Of a stretch of 64,000 nucleotides of DNA, positions 19,044 to 26,340 are shown piece by piece. Location: assembly GCA_002067205.1 (NCBI GenBank), contig MVQL01000244.1:124001-188000 (forward strand), in the 5' to 3' direction. Each line of letters begins with the position of its first letter. Positions within the stretch are counted from its first letter, which is position 1. Source of the stretch: Pelotomaculum sp. PtaB.Bin104 (lineage in GTDB: Bacteria; Bacillota; Desulfotomaculia; Desulfotomaculales; Pelotomaculaceae). The notes below the pieces were generated by a model. The model did no database searches, had not been told where the DNA came from, and worked only from the letters and a program-made list of their open reading frames with translations. Made by a program: the position numbers and the translations under genes.

Positions 19044-19831
19044 AGGAGGAGGTCAGCAGTAAACGGCCTCTTGTTTACAACATTACCAATAATGTGGTCA
19101 CTAATTTCACGGCCAACGTGCTGCTGGCTGCAGGGGTGTCCCCGATCATGTCGGAGGGAAGCCCGGAGGCCGAAGAACTAGCTAAAGTTTCCAGCGCACT
19201 GCTTTTAAATATCGGCACCCTGCATCCCCGCCAGGCAGACTACTTTTTGTGTGCCGGAGAATTTGCCAATAAGTTTGACAAACCGGTAGTCCTGGACCCG
19301 GTGGGGGCAGGTGCGACAAGTTACCGCAGTGATATTGCCGCCGTTATTTTACAAAAAGTTAAAGTCAGCCTGATCAGGGGCAACTACGGGGAGATCAACT
19401 CCCTGATGGGTGTTTCCGGAATGACCCAGGGTGTAGACAGCCTTGCTGCCGGGGTGGATTTGGCGGCCATGCAGGCACTTGCCAAAGCGACCGGCGCCGT
19501 GATAGTTGCCACCGGCGAGACTGATTACCTGCGCAGCGACGTCAAAATATACCAAAACAAAACCGGCCATAGTTTACTTAAAACGGTGGTCGGGACCGGC
19601 TGCGCTTTAAGCTCGCTGATGGGAGCCTTTGCGGCCGTCAGCGCTGACCGGGCCCTGGGTGCTCTAGCCTGCCTGGCTTTTTATGGCGCGGCAGCTGAAA
19701 AAGCAGCCGGGATGAGCCGGGGGCCGGGCAGTTTTGCCCAGGCTTTCTTAGATGCACTGTATAATTTAAGTTTTGACGAATTCAAAAAAATTGCAGCAGG
19801 GAAAGTAGGGCCGCTGGAGGACCGGGCGTAA
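19019..19831 (+). CDS. thiM: Hydroxyethylthiazole kinase
   Basis: Phosphorylates salvaged thiazole alcohol for ThiE. Family marks: [69 protein letters not shown] and the ribokinase-like anion hole [15 protein letters not shown]. The start is the ATG at 19019 with AGGAG nine bases upstream, inside the thiC 3' end (25-base overlap). Its TAA shares a base with the thiL ATG (TAATG). The presence of thiM without thiG, thiS or thiH suggests that thiazole is salvaged or made elsewhere in the genome. Confidence 0.95.
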   Translation: MLEKLWGIKEEVSSKRPLVYNITNNVVTNFTANVLLAAGVSPIMSEGSPEAEELAKVSSALLLNIGTLHPRQADYFLCAGEFANKFDKPVVLDPVGAGATSYRSDIAAVILQKVKVSLIRGNYGEINSLMGVSGMTQGVDSLAAGVDLAAMQALAKATGAVIVATGETDYLRSDVKIYQNKTGHSLLKTVVGTGCALSSLMGAFAAVSADRALGALACLAFYGAAAEKAAGMSRGPGSFAQAFLDALYNLSFDEFKKIAAGKVGPLEDRA

Positions 19832-20817
19832 TGGAAATCAATAAATTGGGCGAAGGAAAAATTATCGACCTGATTCATTCAAAGGTATTAATTACCAATC
19901 CCAAGATTGTCGCCGGTATTGGAGATGACGCTGCCGTGATCGAGGCCGGCGACCACTATGAAATTATCACCACCGATATGCTGGTAGAAGGAGTCCATTT
20001 TAGCATGGATTTTACCGATGCATATCACCTAGGCCGAAAATCACTGGCTGTCAATCTAAGTGATATTGCCGCGATGGGAGGGGAACCCCTCTACTACCTC
20101 GTATCCATCTCCCTGCCTGGGCATACAAAAGTACAGTTCGTTGAGGACTTTTATCAAGGGATGCAAGACCTGGCCCTAACCCATGGAGCACACTTAATTG
20201 GCGGGGATACAGTCGGGGCCGAGAATAAAATCGCTATTGCCATTACCGTTACCGGACAGGTAAAAAAAGACGAAATTATCTTTCGTCGCGGCGCCAACCC
20301 GGGTGACCTGGTTTACGTGTCAGGTTTTCTGGGGGACAGCGCTGCCGGCCTGAAAATTATGCTGGCAGGCTTACGCGGCCAACTTGCTCCTGAAATTGAA
20401 AGTTATCTAATAAAAAGGCATATTGCCCCAGAGCCCAGGCTTGAACTGGGGCGAATACTGGCGATCAACAGGCTTGCTTCAGCGTTAAACGATGTCAGTG
20501 ACGGCCTGGTCAAAAAAGTTTGGGAAATTGCGATCAGCTCTCAAGTGGCGATCAAAATCAACCCGGCCGCAATGCCAATTTCCGCTCAGCTCGGCAAATT
20601 TTCGAGCCAATTAAATGTTCCGGCTATCGATTTTGCCCTGCAGGGCGGGGAAGACTACGAGCTATTATTTACCGTCCCGCCTGAGCAGGAGGCTCGATTA
20701 GCTAAATATCAATTGCCAGTCAAAAAAATAGGCCAGGTTGTCGCCAGGGCGAAACAGGGCGAGGTCTGCGACCTGGACGGGCATGCACTTTACGATGAGG
20801 GCTTCAAGCATTTTTGA
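19831..20817 (+). CDS. thiL: Thiamine-monophosphate kinase
   Basis: Phosphorylates thiamine monophosphate to the cofactor TPP, the ligand of the riboswitch at the head of this operon. It is a PurM-like ATP-dependent kinase: GIGDDAAVI at the N-terminus, TTDMLVEGVHF, KSLAVNLSDIAAMGG, HLIGGDTVGA, NDVSDGLVK and ALQGGEDYELLF. The 328-residue length is complete. It starts on the last base of thiM. A perfect 10-bp hairpin overlaps its stop codon. Confidence 0.96.
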   Translation: MEINKLGEGKIIDLIHSKVLITNPKIVAGIGDDAAVIEAGDHYEIITTDMLVEGVHFSMDFTDAYHLGRKSLAVNLSDIAAMGGEPLYYLVSISLPGHTKVQFVEDFYQGMQDLALTHGAHLIGGDTVGAENKIAIAITVTGQVKKDEIIFRRGANPGDLVYVSGFLGDSAAGLKIMLAGLRGQLAPEIESYLIKRHIAPEPRLELGRILAINRLASALNDVSDGLVKKVWEIAISSQVAIKINPAAMPISAQLGKFSSQLNVPAIDFALQGGEDYELLFTVPPEQEARLAKYQLPVKKIGQVVARAKQGEVCDLDGHALYDEGFKHF

Positions 20818-20823
20818 AGCCCT
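20798..20823 (+). other. Perfect hairpin over the thiL stop codon
   Basis: AGGGCTTCAA (20798-20807) and TTGAAGCCCT (20814-20823) form a 10-bp perfect stem with a 6-base loop; the thiL TGA (20815-20817) lies in the 3' arm. No T-run follows, so it is more likely a 3'-end-stabilising or coupling structure than an intrinsic terminator. Confidence 0.6.
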
Positions 20824-20984
20824 TCGCCATGTCAAGGTTACCTTTCTGAACTGCAGCATGCGCTTTCACCAGCCTAACAATAGACGGCCTCCGGTCGCCA
20901 CTTCAGTTATTTCTAAATGTTCACCCTTCAGGTTATTATTTCAAACCATTTGGGGAAATCATAATAGATGAGGTGGGTGATCAA

Positions 20985-21659
20985 ATGGCCTGGCAAAAAT
21001 TCAAGCGACTGCCGAAGCATATTGGAGTGATTCCGGACGGCAACAGAAGATGGTCGGTAAACAACGGCATGCCGAAGGAAGCCGGGTATGAAAAAGGCCT
21101 GCAGCCCGGTCTGATGCTGTATGAACTATGCCTGGAACTGGGCATTCCCGAGCTCACCTTTTACGGTTTTACGCAGGATAACACTAAACGCCCGTCAATT
21201 CAGCGCAAGGCTTTCCAAAAAGCCTGTGTTGACGCTGTAAAGCTACTTTCCAACAGGGATGCATCGTTACTGGTTATCGGTGATTCCACCTCACCACTTT
21301 TTCCAACCGAACTGGTTCCTTTCATTAAGAGACATACTTTCGGCAAGGATTTAATTAAAATAAATTTCCTGGTTAATTATGGTTGGAAATGGGACCTGAA
21401 CAAGGCTTTAATGAACAGGGACTACCAGGCTGAGGACCAGGCTGGAAATATAATTAATTCAATTGCCTCAGCAGATATCTCCCGCGTCGACCTGATTATT
21501 CGCTGGGGCAACCGCAGGCGGCTCAGCGGTTTCCTGCCGGTTCAGTCGATATACGCCGATTTTTACGTGGTAGATGAAATGTGGCCCAATTTTACGCCGG
21601 AACAGTTCTATCAGGCTTTGCGATGGTATGAGACCCAGGATGTTACCCTAGGCGGTTGA
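20985..21659 (+). CDS. Divergent cis-prenyltransferase (UppS family)
   Basis: Expected to condense isopentenyl diphosphate onto an allylic diphosphate in cis. Family landmarks are recognisable but altered: HIGVIPDGNRRW where UppS has HIAIIMDGNGRW (catalytic Asp kept), TFYGFTQDNTKRP for the YAFSTENWKRP segment, and RWGNRRRLSGFLPVQSIYADF for the RTSGE-type diphosphate-binding box, with the Gly-Glu pair changed. Start is ATG 20985 (GAGGTGG eight bases upstream); 224 residues. It stands alone after the thiamine operon. A paralogue rather than the essential UppS is likely; chain length and substrate are unknown. Confidence 0.8.
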   Translation: MAWQKFKRLPKHIGVIPDGNRRWSVNNGMPKEAGYEKGLQPGLMLYELCLELGIPELTFYGFTQDNTKRPSIQRKAFQKACVDAVKLLSNRDASLLVIGDSTSPLFPTELVPFIKRHTFGKDLIKINFLVNYGWKWDLNKALMNRDYQAEDQAGNIINSIASADISRVDLIIRWGNRRRLSGFLPVQSIYADFYVVDEMWPNFTPEQFYQALRWYETQDVTLGG

Positions 21660-21703
21660 ATTTTCCGTGAAATGACATTTACAACTACTATCTTTCGCTC
21701 TAT

Positions 21704-22330
21704 TTAACACCCTACCGGACATGTTTTCATGCAATTGAAGCACATGTACTGGTTGCCTAAATGTGCTGATTGTTTGAGATTCGCATATCTTTCACGCATG
21801 AGCATCTCTTTTTGTTCCTCCGGCGAGCTATTTGCAAACTGAATCCAAAATCCAATATCTTCTACCAGACCATAGGGCAATGAATTTTTCATACACTTCA
21901 TTACATCAGTTATACCTTCATGATCTAAAGCTCTTCCCGGGCAGTTTTCAACACATAAATCGCAGCGAACACACAAATCTTCGTGCTTTTGCAGTGTAGA
22001 CTCCATATCAAGGTTGGAAATTATACTGACAAAATTAACCCGAGTGCCAAAACGGGGGTGAATTACCAGATTGTGACGGCCAAACGTCCCCAATCCTGCA
22101 GCAACCGCCGCGTGCCTATGGGAAAAATCAGCCACAGCTTTGCGATCATTGTGCATTTCAAACGGATAGGCTATCGGGATAGTCGCCACCTTAGCACCAT
22201 AGTTGTTCTCTAGAAACCGTGCTGCACGATATGACGTTGAACGAGCGAACCCCTGCAAGTCAAGATAGCCGTTAAGAGCCGTAGTCCAGCTCGAACTCTC
22301 GCAGCTTGATAACACTTTGTACGCCAACAC
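21704..22330 (-). CDS. QueG-like double [4Fe-4S] protein, 5' end damaged
   Basis: Related to epoxyqueuosine reductase and other 4Fe-4S double-cluster proteins. Visible: FLENNYGAKVATIPIAYP, AAVAAGLGTFGRHNLVIHPRFG, then cluster motifs CVRCDLCVENCPG and CFNCMKTCPVGC at the extreme C-terminus. The open frame begins at GTG 22330, but the same frame upstream encodes GFLPDAKSII, which belongs to the family, and is closed by TAG at the GGGG run near 22360. The preceding residues (EFTDIIIEK...SLARGF) continue in another frame from about 22419. A 1-base indel has thus cut off the N-terminus, which is also shorter than in relatives. Function is doubtful. Confidence 0.6.
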   Translation of the reverse strand: MLAYKVLSSCESSSWTTALNGYLDLQGFARSTSYRAARFLENNYGAKVATIPIAYPFEMHNDRKAVADFSHRHAAVAAGLGTFGRHNLVIHPRFGTRVNFVSIISNLDMESTLQKHEDLCVRCDLCVENCPGRALDHEGITDVMKCMKNSLPYGLVEDIGFWIQFANSSPEEQKEMLMRERYANLKQSAHLGNQYMCFNCMKTCPVGC

Positions 22331-22508
22331 AATAATGGATTTCGCGTCGGGCAGAAACCCCTAGCGAGACTCAAACTCTGACAGCTCGTCTTTTCGATAA
22401 TTATATCAGTAAACTCCAAAACTGCCGAAATTAGAGTATAATTAATTGAATTATTTTTTTATTAGGGCTAAAATTTATTTAATTAGTGAGATCAACGGAG
22501 GGTGTATT

Positions 22509-23579
22509 ATGATCGAAATTGCTTTAACCAAAGCAGAGAAAACGAGTTCTTTACCTATCGGCCAAGAACTCGTTTTTGGTAAAATTTTTACTGATCACAT
22601 GTTTGTAATGGACTATACGACGGGAAAAGGCTGGCATTCCCCGCGCATCGTCCCTTATGGCGATTTTCCGATCAGCCCGGCGATGCTTAGCCTTCATTAT
22701 GGACAAGCAATTTTTGAAGGCATGAAAGCTTTTCGCTCAGCTGACAATAGGGTTTGGGTATTCAGACCCTATGAGTATTTGAACCGGTTTAACCGCTCCG
22801 CACACTTCCTGCAAATTCCCCAAATGGATGTTGAAGATATCCATACGGCTTTATTTACACTTTTAGCTTTAGAGAAGGACTGGATTCCAGGCAAGCCCGG
22901 TACTTCCCTTTATATCAGACCCCTTGTTTTCGCTGATGAATCGCAGCTTGGCGTCAAGGTAGCGGATAGCTATAAATTGTTTATTATCCTTTCCCCGGTC
23001 GGCGCTTACTATAAAACCGGCTTTAATCCGATCAGCATTAAAGTCGAAGATAAATATGTCCGGGCTACTAAAGGCGGGCTGGGTGAAGCGAAAACACCGG
23101 CTAATTACGCCATGAGTCTAGCCGCACAACAGGAAGCTTATGCTGAAGGTTTCGGACAAGTTCTCTGGTTAGATGCAGTCCACCGCAAATATATTGAAGA
23201 AGTAGGGACCATGAATATACTCTTCAAGTTTAATGGTGAAATCGTTACACCGGCACTCAACGGCAGTATTTTAGGAGGCATCACCCGCAAGACTGTTCTC
23301 GAATTATGCCGTAGCTGGGGGATCAAGGTATCTGAACGCCAGATTTCTGTTGAAGAAGTATTTGAAGCCCACGCAAAAGGCGAGTTGGAAGAAGTCTTCG
23401 GCTCCGGTACCGCTGCGGTCATCTCCCCTGTGGGCGAGCTAACCTGGAAGGGACAAAAAATCGTGATCAACAATAACCAAACCGGTGAATTTGCCCAAAA
23501 GCTTTTTGATTTCATCACCGGCGTTCAGTCTGGTAAAATTGCGGATCAGTTTAATTGGATGGAGGAAATTAAAGGCTAA
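22509..23579 (+). CDS. ilvE: Branched-chain amino acid aminotransferase
   Basis: PLP-dependent class IV aminotransferase that interconverts Val, Leu and Ile with their 2-oxo acids. Motifs: PAMLSLHYGQAIFEGMKAF, RFNRSAHFLQIP, SLYIRPLVFA, the PLP-site region VRATKGGLGEAKTPANYA, YIEEVGTMNILF, GSILGGITRKTVLELCR and EVFGSGTAAVISPVG. The start is ATG 22509, with GGAGG seven bases upstream, giving 356 residues. It is divergent from the damaged Fe-S gene and appears monocistronic; no T-box or leader is evident in the short upstream region. Confidence 0.96.
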   Translation: MIEIALTKAEKTSSLPIGQELVFGKIFTDHMFVMDYTTGKGWHSPRIVPYGDFPISPAMLSLHYGQAIFEGMKAFRSADNRVWVFRPYEYLNRFNRSAHFLQIPQMDVEDIHTALFTLLALEKDWIPGKPGTSLYIRPLVFADESQLGVKVADSYKLFIILSPVGAYYKTGFNPISIKVEDKYVRATKGGLGEAKTPANYAMSLAAQQEAYAEGFGQVLWLDAVHRKYIEEVGTMNILFKFNGEIVTPALNGSILGGITRKTVLELCRSWGIKVSERQISVEEVFEAHAKGELEEVFGSGTAAVISPVGELTWKGQKIVINNNQTGEFAQKLFDFITGVQSGKIADQFNWMEEIKG

Positions 23580-23590
23580 TTGTCTACTTG

Positions 23591-23648
23591 CTTAGGGTTT
23601 GTGGGCCACACGCCGGAAAATTTGCAGCAAACGGCACTCAACCCTAAG
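23591..23648. repeat. 9-bp inverted repeat downstream of ilvE
   Basis: CTTAGGGTT (23591-23599) and AACCCTAAG (23640-23648) are exact complements 40 bases apart. No T-run follows. It may be a weak 3' hairpin of ilvE. Confidence 0.4.
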
Positions 23649-23703
23649 GTGTATCATTTAATTACGAGCAATATTTAAAGAAGACACATATTTAAATGAA
23701 TAA

Positions 23704-24039
23704 ATGAAAGAGGTTAGCGTTACCGTATTCGGTACTAACGGTCCAAAGCCTACCCTTAGCTGCTGCGAGGCATCCTCTGCGGGCGCATGCTGTGATCCTG
23801 CAAAGACTATGCAAGAACAAGGTGAAGAACTCAAGGAGAAGCTAGTCAAAAATTTTGGCCCGGCGATCCAGTACACCTACGTGGATGTGCTAAGTAATGA
23901 GATGAAGAATTACCCGGAGATTGCGCCGATCATGGTTCAGGTAAACCTCCCTTTGATTGTTATTAACGGTCAGCCCCGCTTCCAGGGTGGTATTTCCAAT
24001 GATAGGATCTCCGAGGCAGTAAGTGAACTGGGGAAATAA
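23704..24039 (+). CDS. Thioredoxin-like small protein with two CC pairs (YuzD-like)
   Basis: 111 residues. The order of predicted elements looks thioredoxin-like: a first strand (VSVTVFGTNG), a Cys-rich loop with CC at about 20-21 and again at 29-30 (LSCCEASSAGACCDP), a long helix (about 32-48), YTYVDVLSNEM, a cis-Pro-like VNLPLIVINGQPRFQGGIS and a final helix. It most resembles the YuzD/DUF1462 disulfide-oxidoreductase-like family. The doubled vicinal cysteines suggest a metal or redox role, but no substrate can be assigned. The ribosome-binding site is poor. Confidence 0.65.
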   Translation: MKEVSVTVFGTNGPKPTLSCCEASSAGACCDPAKTMQEQGEELKEKLVKNFGPAIQYTYVDVLSNEMKNYPEIAPIMVQVNLPLIVINGQPRFQGGISNDRISEAVSELGK

Positions 24040-24249
24040 CAAACTTATCAGCTGAAGTCATGGGCTGATAGCAATGCCGAAAAGGTTTAACTGTTCCAAC
24101 AAACTTTGCCATTAAATGCTTTTTCAAAAAACGAACCTCCCCACCATGACTGCTCCTGGCGCACAGTACAGGAAGGCGGTAAGCTGGAGATATTCGATAA
24201 CGGCAGTCAAATGGTCAGGATCAGTAGAGATGACGTGTTGGAACAATAA
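24040..24249. other. Short non-genic stretch after the thioredoxin-like gene
   Basis: It holds a 7-bp hairpin (TATCAGC/GCTGATA, about 24047-24071) and a plus-strand fragment ending CSWRTVQEGGKLEIFDNG...VLEQ-stop near 24249, which looks like the tail of a lost small protein. I cannot identify it. Confidence 0.3.
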
Positions 24250-24512
24250 TTAAGCTACGCTGTCCCTGCTGGGCAGCCTGCCCTTGGAGGAAGTGGATAT
24301 AATATAACTTATCTTGCCGCTTTCCTGAATGGTTTGGGTATTATCGCCATCTGATTCATGGATCTTCTTAACGGGAATTACCTGCAAACCGGCTTGTTCG
24401 AGAGTCCTGGCGGTTCCCCTGGTAGCATAAAGAGTAAACCCGACCTCCCCAGCGGCCCCAAAAGGCATCCCTCTAAAATCCGCCCGTTTCCGAGGACAAT
24501 ATAGATTTGGAT
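24250..24512 (-). pseudogene. Chimeric carA/carB remnant (carbamoyl-phosphate synthase)
   Basis: Read on the minus strand, the 5' part (about 24440-24512) encodes IYIVL...[12 protein letters not shown], the extreme N-terminus of CarA, with a 1-base deletion in the middle. It then runs straight into FTLYATRGTARTLEQAGLQV, VKKIHES and STSSKGRLPSRDSV, the methylglyoxal-synthase-like end of CarB. Everything between is missing. The simplest origin is a carAB operon with a large internal deletion. A second carA 5' fragment lies at 41724-41870. Confidence 0.8.
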
Positions 24513-24530
24513 AATGGGGGAAAGCTAACA

Positions 24531-24914
24531 ATGAAAAGCCTGGATTATTATCTTAACTTACCTTACGAAATTAAATTAAGAAAACTTGCTGTGGATGAAG
24601 GAGGCGGCTGGCTGGCCTCAATCCCAGACCTTCCGGGATGCATGTCTGACGGGGAAACCCCGGAGGAGGCACTGGCTAACGTAGAGGACGAGAAAAAAAG
24701 CTGGATTGAAACCTGTTTGGAATTAGGCCACCCGGTGCCGGAACCGATCACTAACGAGTATTCAGGACAACTTCGGATCCGGATCCCGAAATCTCTCCAC
24801 CGAAACCTTTCCGAGAGAGCAAAAGAAGAAAATGTTAGCCTGAACCAGTTCATCGTTTACCAATTATCACAGGGGGTTACATTAAACAAAAAACCGCTTC
24901 CGGGTACAGTTTGA
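24531..24914 (+). CDS. hicB: HicB-like antitoxin, no adjacent HicA
   Basis: The N-terminal half (about residues 1-65) is the HicB partial RNase-H-like fold: DEGGGWLASIPDLPGCMSDGETPEEALANVEDEKKSWIE. The C-terminal half is a ribbon-helix-helix DNA-binding domain (LRIRIPKSLHRNLSERAKEENVSLNQFIVYQLSQGV). HicB normally neutralises the HicA RNase and represses its operon. No HicA is encoded on either side, so this is a solitary HicB, perhaps left after loss of the toxin or acting as a stand-alone regulator. The ATG at 24531 is preferred over an upstream in-frame start at 24507. The gene ends in a strong terminator. Confidence 0.85.
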   Translation: MKSLDYYLNLPYEIKLRKLAVDEGGGWLASIPDLPGCMSDGETPEEALANVEDEKKSWIETCLELGHPVPEPITNEYSGQLRIRIPKSLHRNLSERAKEENVSLNQFIVYQLSQGVTLNKKPLPGTV

Positions 24915-24936
24915 GCCCGGAAACGGTTATTTTTTA
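24893..24936. terminator. Bidirectional intrinsic terminator after hicB
   Basis: ACCGCTTCCGGG (24893-24904) pairs with CCCGGAAACGGT (24916-24927) with one mismatch and an 11-base loop. T-runs flank it on both strands: TTATTTTTT on plus, GGTTTTTTG on minus. It serves hicB and whatever converges from the right. Confidence 0.85.
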
Positions 24937-25105
24937 GAAACGCCGCTCCTTGAACACTTTCCAGCCTTCCGGCAGCGGCCGGTCCCCCTCTTCGATTGTG
25001 ATCAAATACTCTACTGTTTTGTCGTCCAGCTTTTCCGCTGCCGGCTTGCCGTCCCCATCAGGATGGTTCCGGCCGGCATGGTCATTTTTCTTTCCCCTAC
25101 TTGAT
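24934..25105 (-). pseudogene. Small converging reading frame, start codon missing
   Basis: The minus-strand frame ending at the TAA 24936-24934 reads about 55 codons with a protein-like composition: DHAGRNHPDGDGKP...LDDKTVEYLITIEEGDRPLPEG then WKVFKERRF. It has no ATG, GTG or TTG in frame. An ATG-ACC-ATG with GGGGAAAG before it (near 25080) sits one frame off, so a 1-base frameshift may have cut off the start. It ends exactly at the bidirectional terminator. Family unknown. Confidence 0.4.
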
Positions 25106-25166
25106 ATTCCTTACCTGATGCACTATAGTAAAGAAAGTAAAGATAGTAAGGGAGTTGCTTTCTATT

Positions 25167-25448
25167 ATGGAGACACGCATTTCTTCAAAAGGGCAGATCA
25201 CACTGCCTGTTGAAGCAAGAAGAAAATTAGGGATAAAAGCTGGTGATGTTTTGCAGGTAAAGCTCACTGAGGAAGGAGTAGTAGTTTTCCCTGAGAAAGT
25301 CAAATCAAGCCACGACCCGGTAAAAGTTCTAAAGGTATTGCAGGAAACCTCAGGGATATGGGCAGATATGAAAGAGTCAGGAGAAGAGTTTGTTAGGCGG
25401 CTAAGATCTGAGGATAACGAAAGATGGAAGGAACTTGGGATTGACTGA
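25167..25448 (+). CDS. vapB: AbrB/MazE-type antitoxin (VapB-like)
   Basis: The N-terminal 45 residues form a swapped-hairpin AbrB domain (TRISSKGQITLPVEARRKLGIKAGDVLQVKL). The C-terminal part (about 50-93) is a charged helical tail suited to wrapping a PIN toxin. The ATG at 25167 is chosen; an in-frame TTG at 25155 is possible. The 3' end overlaps vapC by a few bases, the usual coupling for a toxin-antitoxin pair, and the antitoxin most likely represses the pair. Confidence 0.85.
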   Translation: METRISSKGQITLPVEARRKLGIKAGDVLQVKLTEEGVVVFPEKVKSSHDPVKVLKVLQETSGIWADMKESGEEFVRRLRSEDNERWKELGID

Positions 25449-25845
25449 TTTATTATTAGACACAAGCGTACTAATTGATCATCTTCGCGGTTACAAACCC
25501 GCCTCCGACTTTTTTGAGACAGTTTTTAATAGCGGGGTTCCGGTCATTATTTCCTCGGTTTCAGAAATGGAATTGTATGCGGGTAAGAGTATGGAGAACC
25601 CAGCCGTAGAAGAAAGCACAAAAAATTTTTTAAAGCTGTTTAAGGTTCTGCCAGTTACTGTGGCCATTGCCCGGCAGGCAGGGTATTTATTAAGACTTCA
25701 CCGCAACCATGGTCTTACACCTATCGATGCTATAATTGCCGCCACAGCGTTGGATCAGAATGCAAACCTTATAACCAGGAATATAAAACATTTCCGTCCG
25801 GTCAAGGGACTTATTGTTTTTGATATACCCACTGATTACGATTAG
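25441..25845 (+). CDS. vapC: PIN-domain ribonuclease toxin (VapC-like)
   Basis: Mg-dependent RNase of the PIN fold, kept inactive by the adjacent antitoxin. Acidic site residues are present: Asp in LLDTSVLID, Glu in SEMELYAG, Asp in LTPIDAIIAATA, and a polar residue in NLITRNIKHF. About 134 residues. The start is a TTG: 25441 (AAGGAA seven bases upstream) fits better than TTG 25435. It overlaps the antitoxin stop. Confidence 0.88.
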   Translation: MTDLLLDTSVLIDHLRGYKPASDFFETVFNSGVPVIISSVSEMELYAGKSMENPAVEESTKNFLKLFKVLPVTVAIARQAGYLLRLHRNHGLTPIDAIIAATALDQNANLITRNIKHFRPVKGLIVFDIPTDYD

Positions 25846-25910
25846 TCACCACGCTAGAATAATATAATTTCCTTTGTGTTATTAAGTATAATGCATGGGA
25901 GGACTTTATT

Positions 25911-26213
25911 ATGGCAAATGAAAGCAGCAAATTTACGATTGGTCAAATTATCTATATGATAATTTCAACTTTAGTATTTCCAGCAATAATTCTTTCCCTT
26001 GCCGGTGATTGGTTTTGGATGGAAGGCTGGATTTTCAGCATATGGTTCTCATTTTGTTTTTGAATTATTTTTATCTTCTATAAAAAAAACAACAAATTCC
26101 TACAAAATAACCAACAAATATTCCGACAAATTACTTTCTTATTCGACATAAAAAAGGAGCTGGGAGAAAAAATGAACCCCCTGAGATCTGTGTGGCCCTG
26201 GTTCCGAAACTAG
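25911..26213 (+). pseudogene. 5' remnant of an isoprenylcysteine-methyltransferase-like gene
   Basis: Has TATAAT-like DNA, GGAGG eight bases before an ATG, and a frame MANESSKFTIGQIIYMIIST...LAGDWFWMEGWIFSIWF, which is the first membrane region of a family of about 220-residue ICMT-like membrane methyltransferases. A TGA at codon 51 (26061) breaks it; the frame then stays open to TAG 26211 while similarity fades. The matching 3' part of such a gene, same strand, is at 39540-39883 on the other side of the toxin locus. Confidence 0.75.
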
Positions 26214-26321
26214 CTAACTTCATCTGAGGCTACCCCTGCCAACCCGGCTTTGTGGATGGAGGCGCTTCCCAAGAGAATAGCTTTAACACTCAGGGGGCAA
26301 GAGATTGTTCCCCTTGCCCCC
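26177..26321. other. Nested inverted repeats at the 3' edge of the toxin locus
   Basis: GGGGGCAAG (26293-26301) and CTTGCCCCC (26313-26321) form a 9-bp hairpin just after the tcA stop. It lacks a T-run on the minus strand but is placed as a terminator. CCCCCTGAG (26177-26185) is also complementary to CTCAGGGGG (26289-26297), which shares bases with the first stem, so the two pairings are mutually exclusive. Between 26064 and 26340 no gene is convincing. Confidence 0.5.
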
Positions 26322-26340
26322 GAAAGCACTCTTCTTATCC

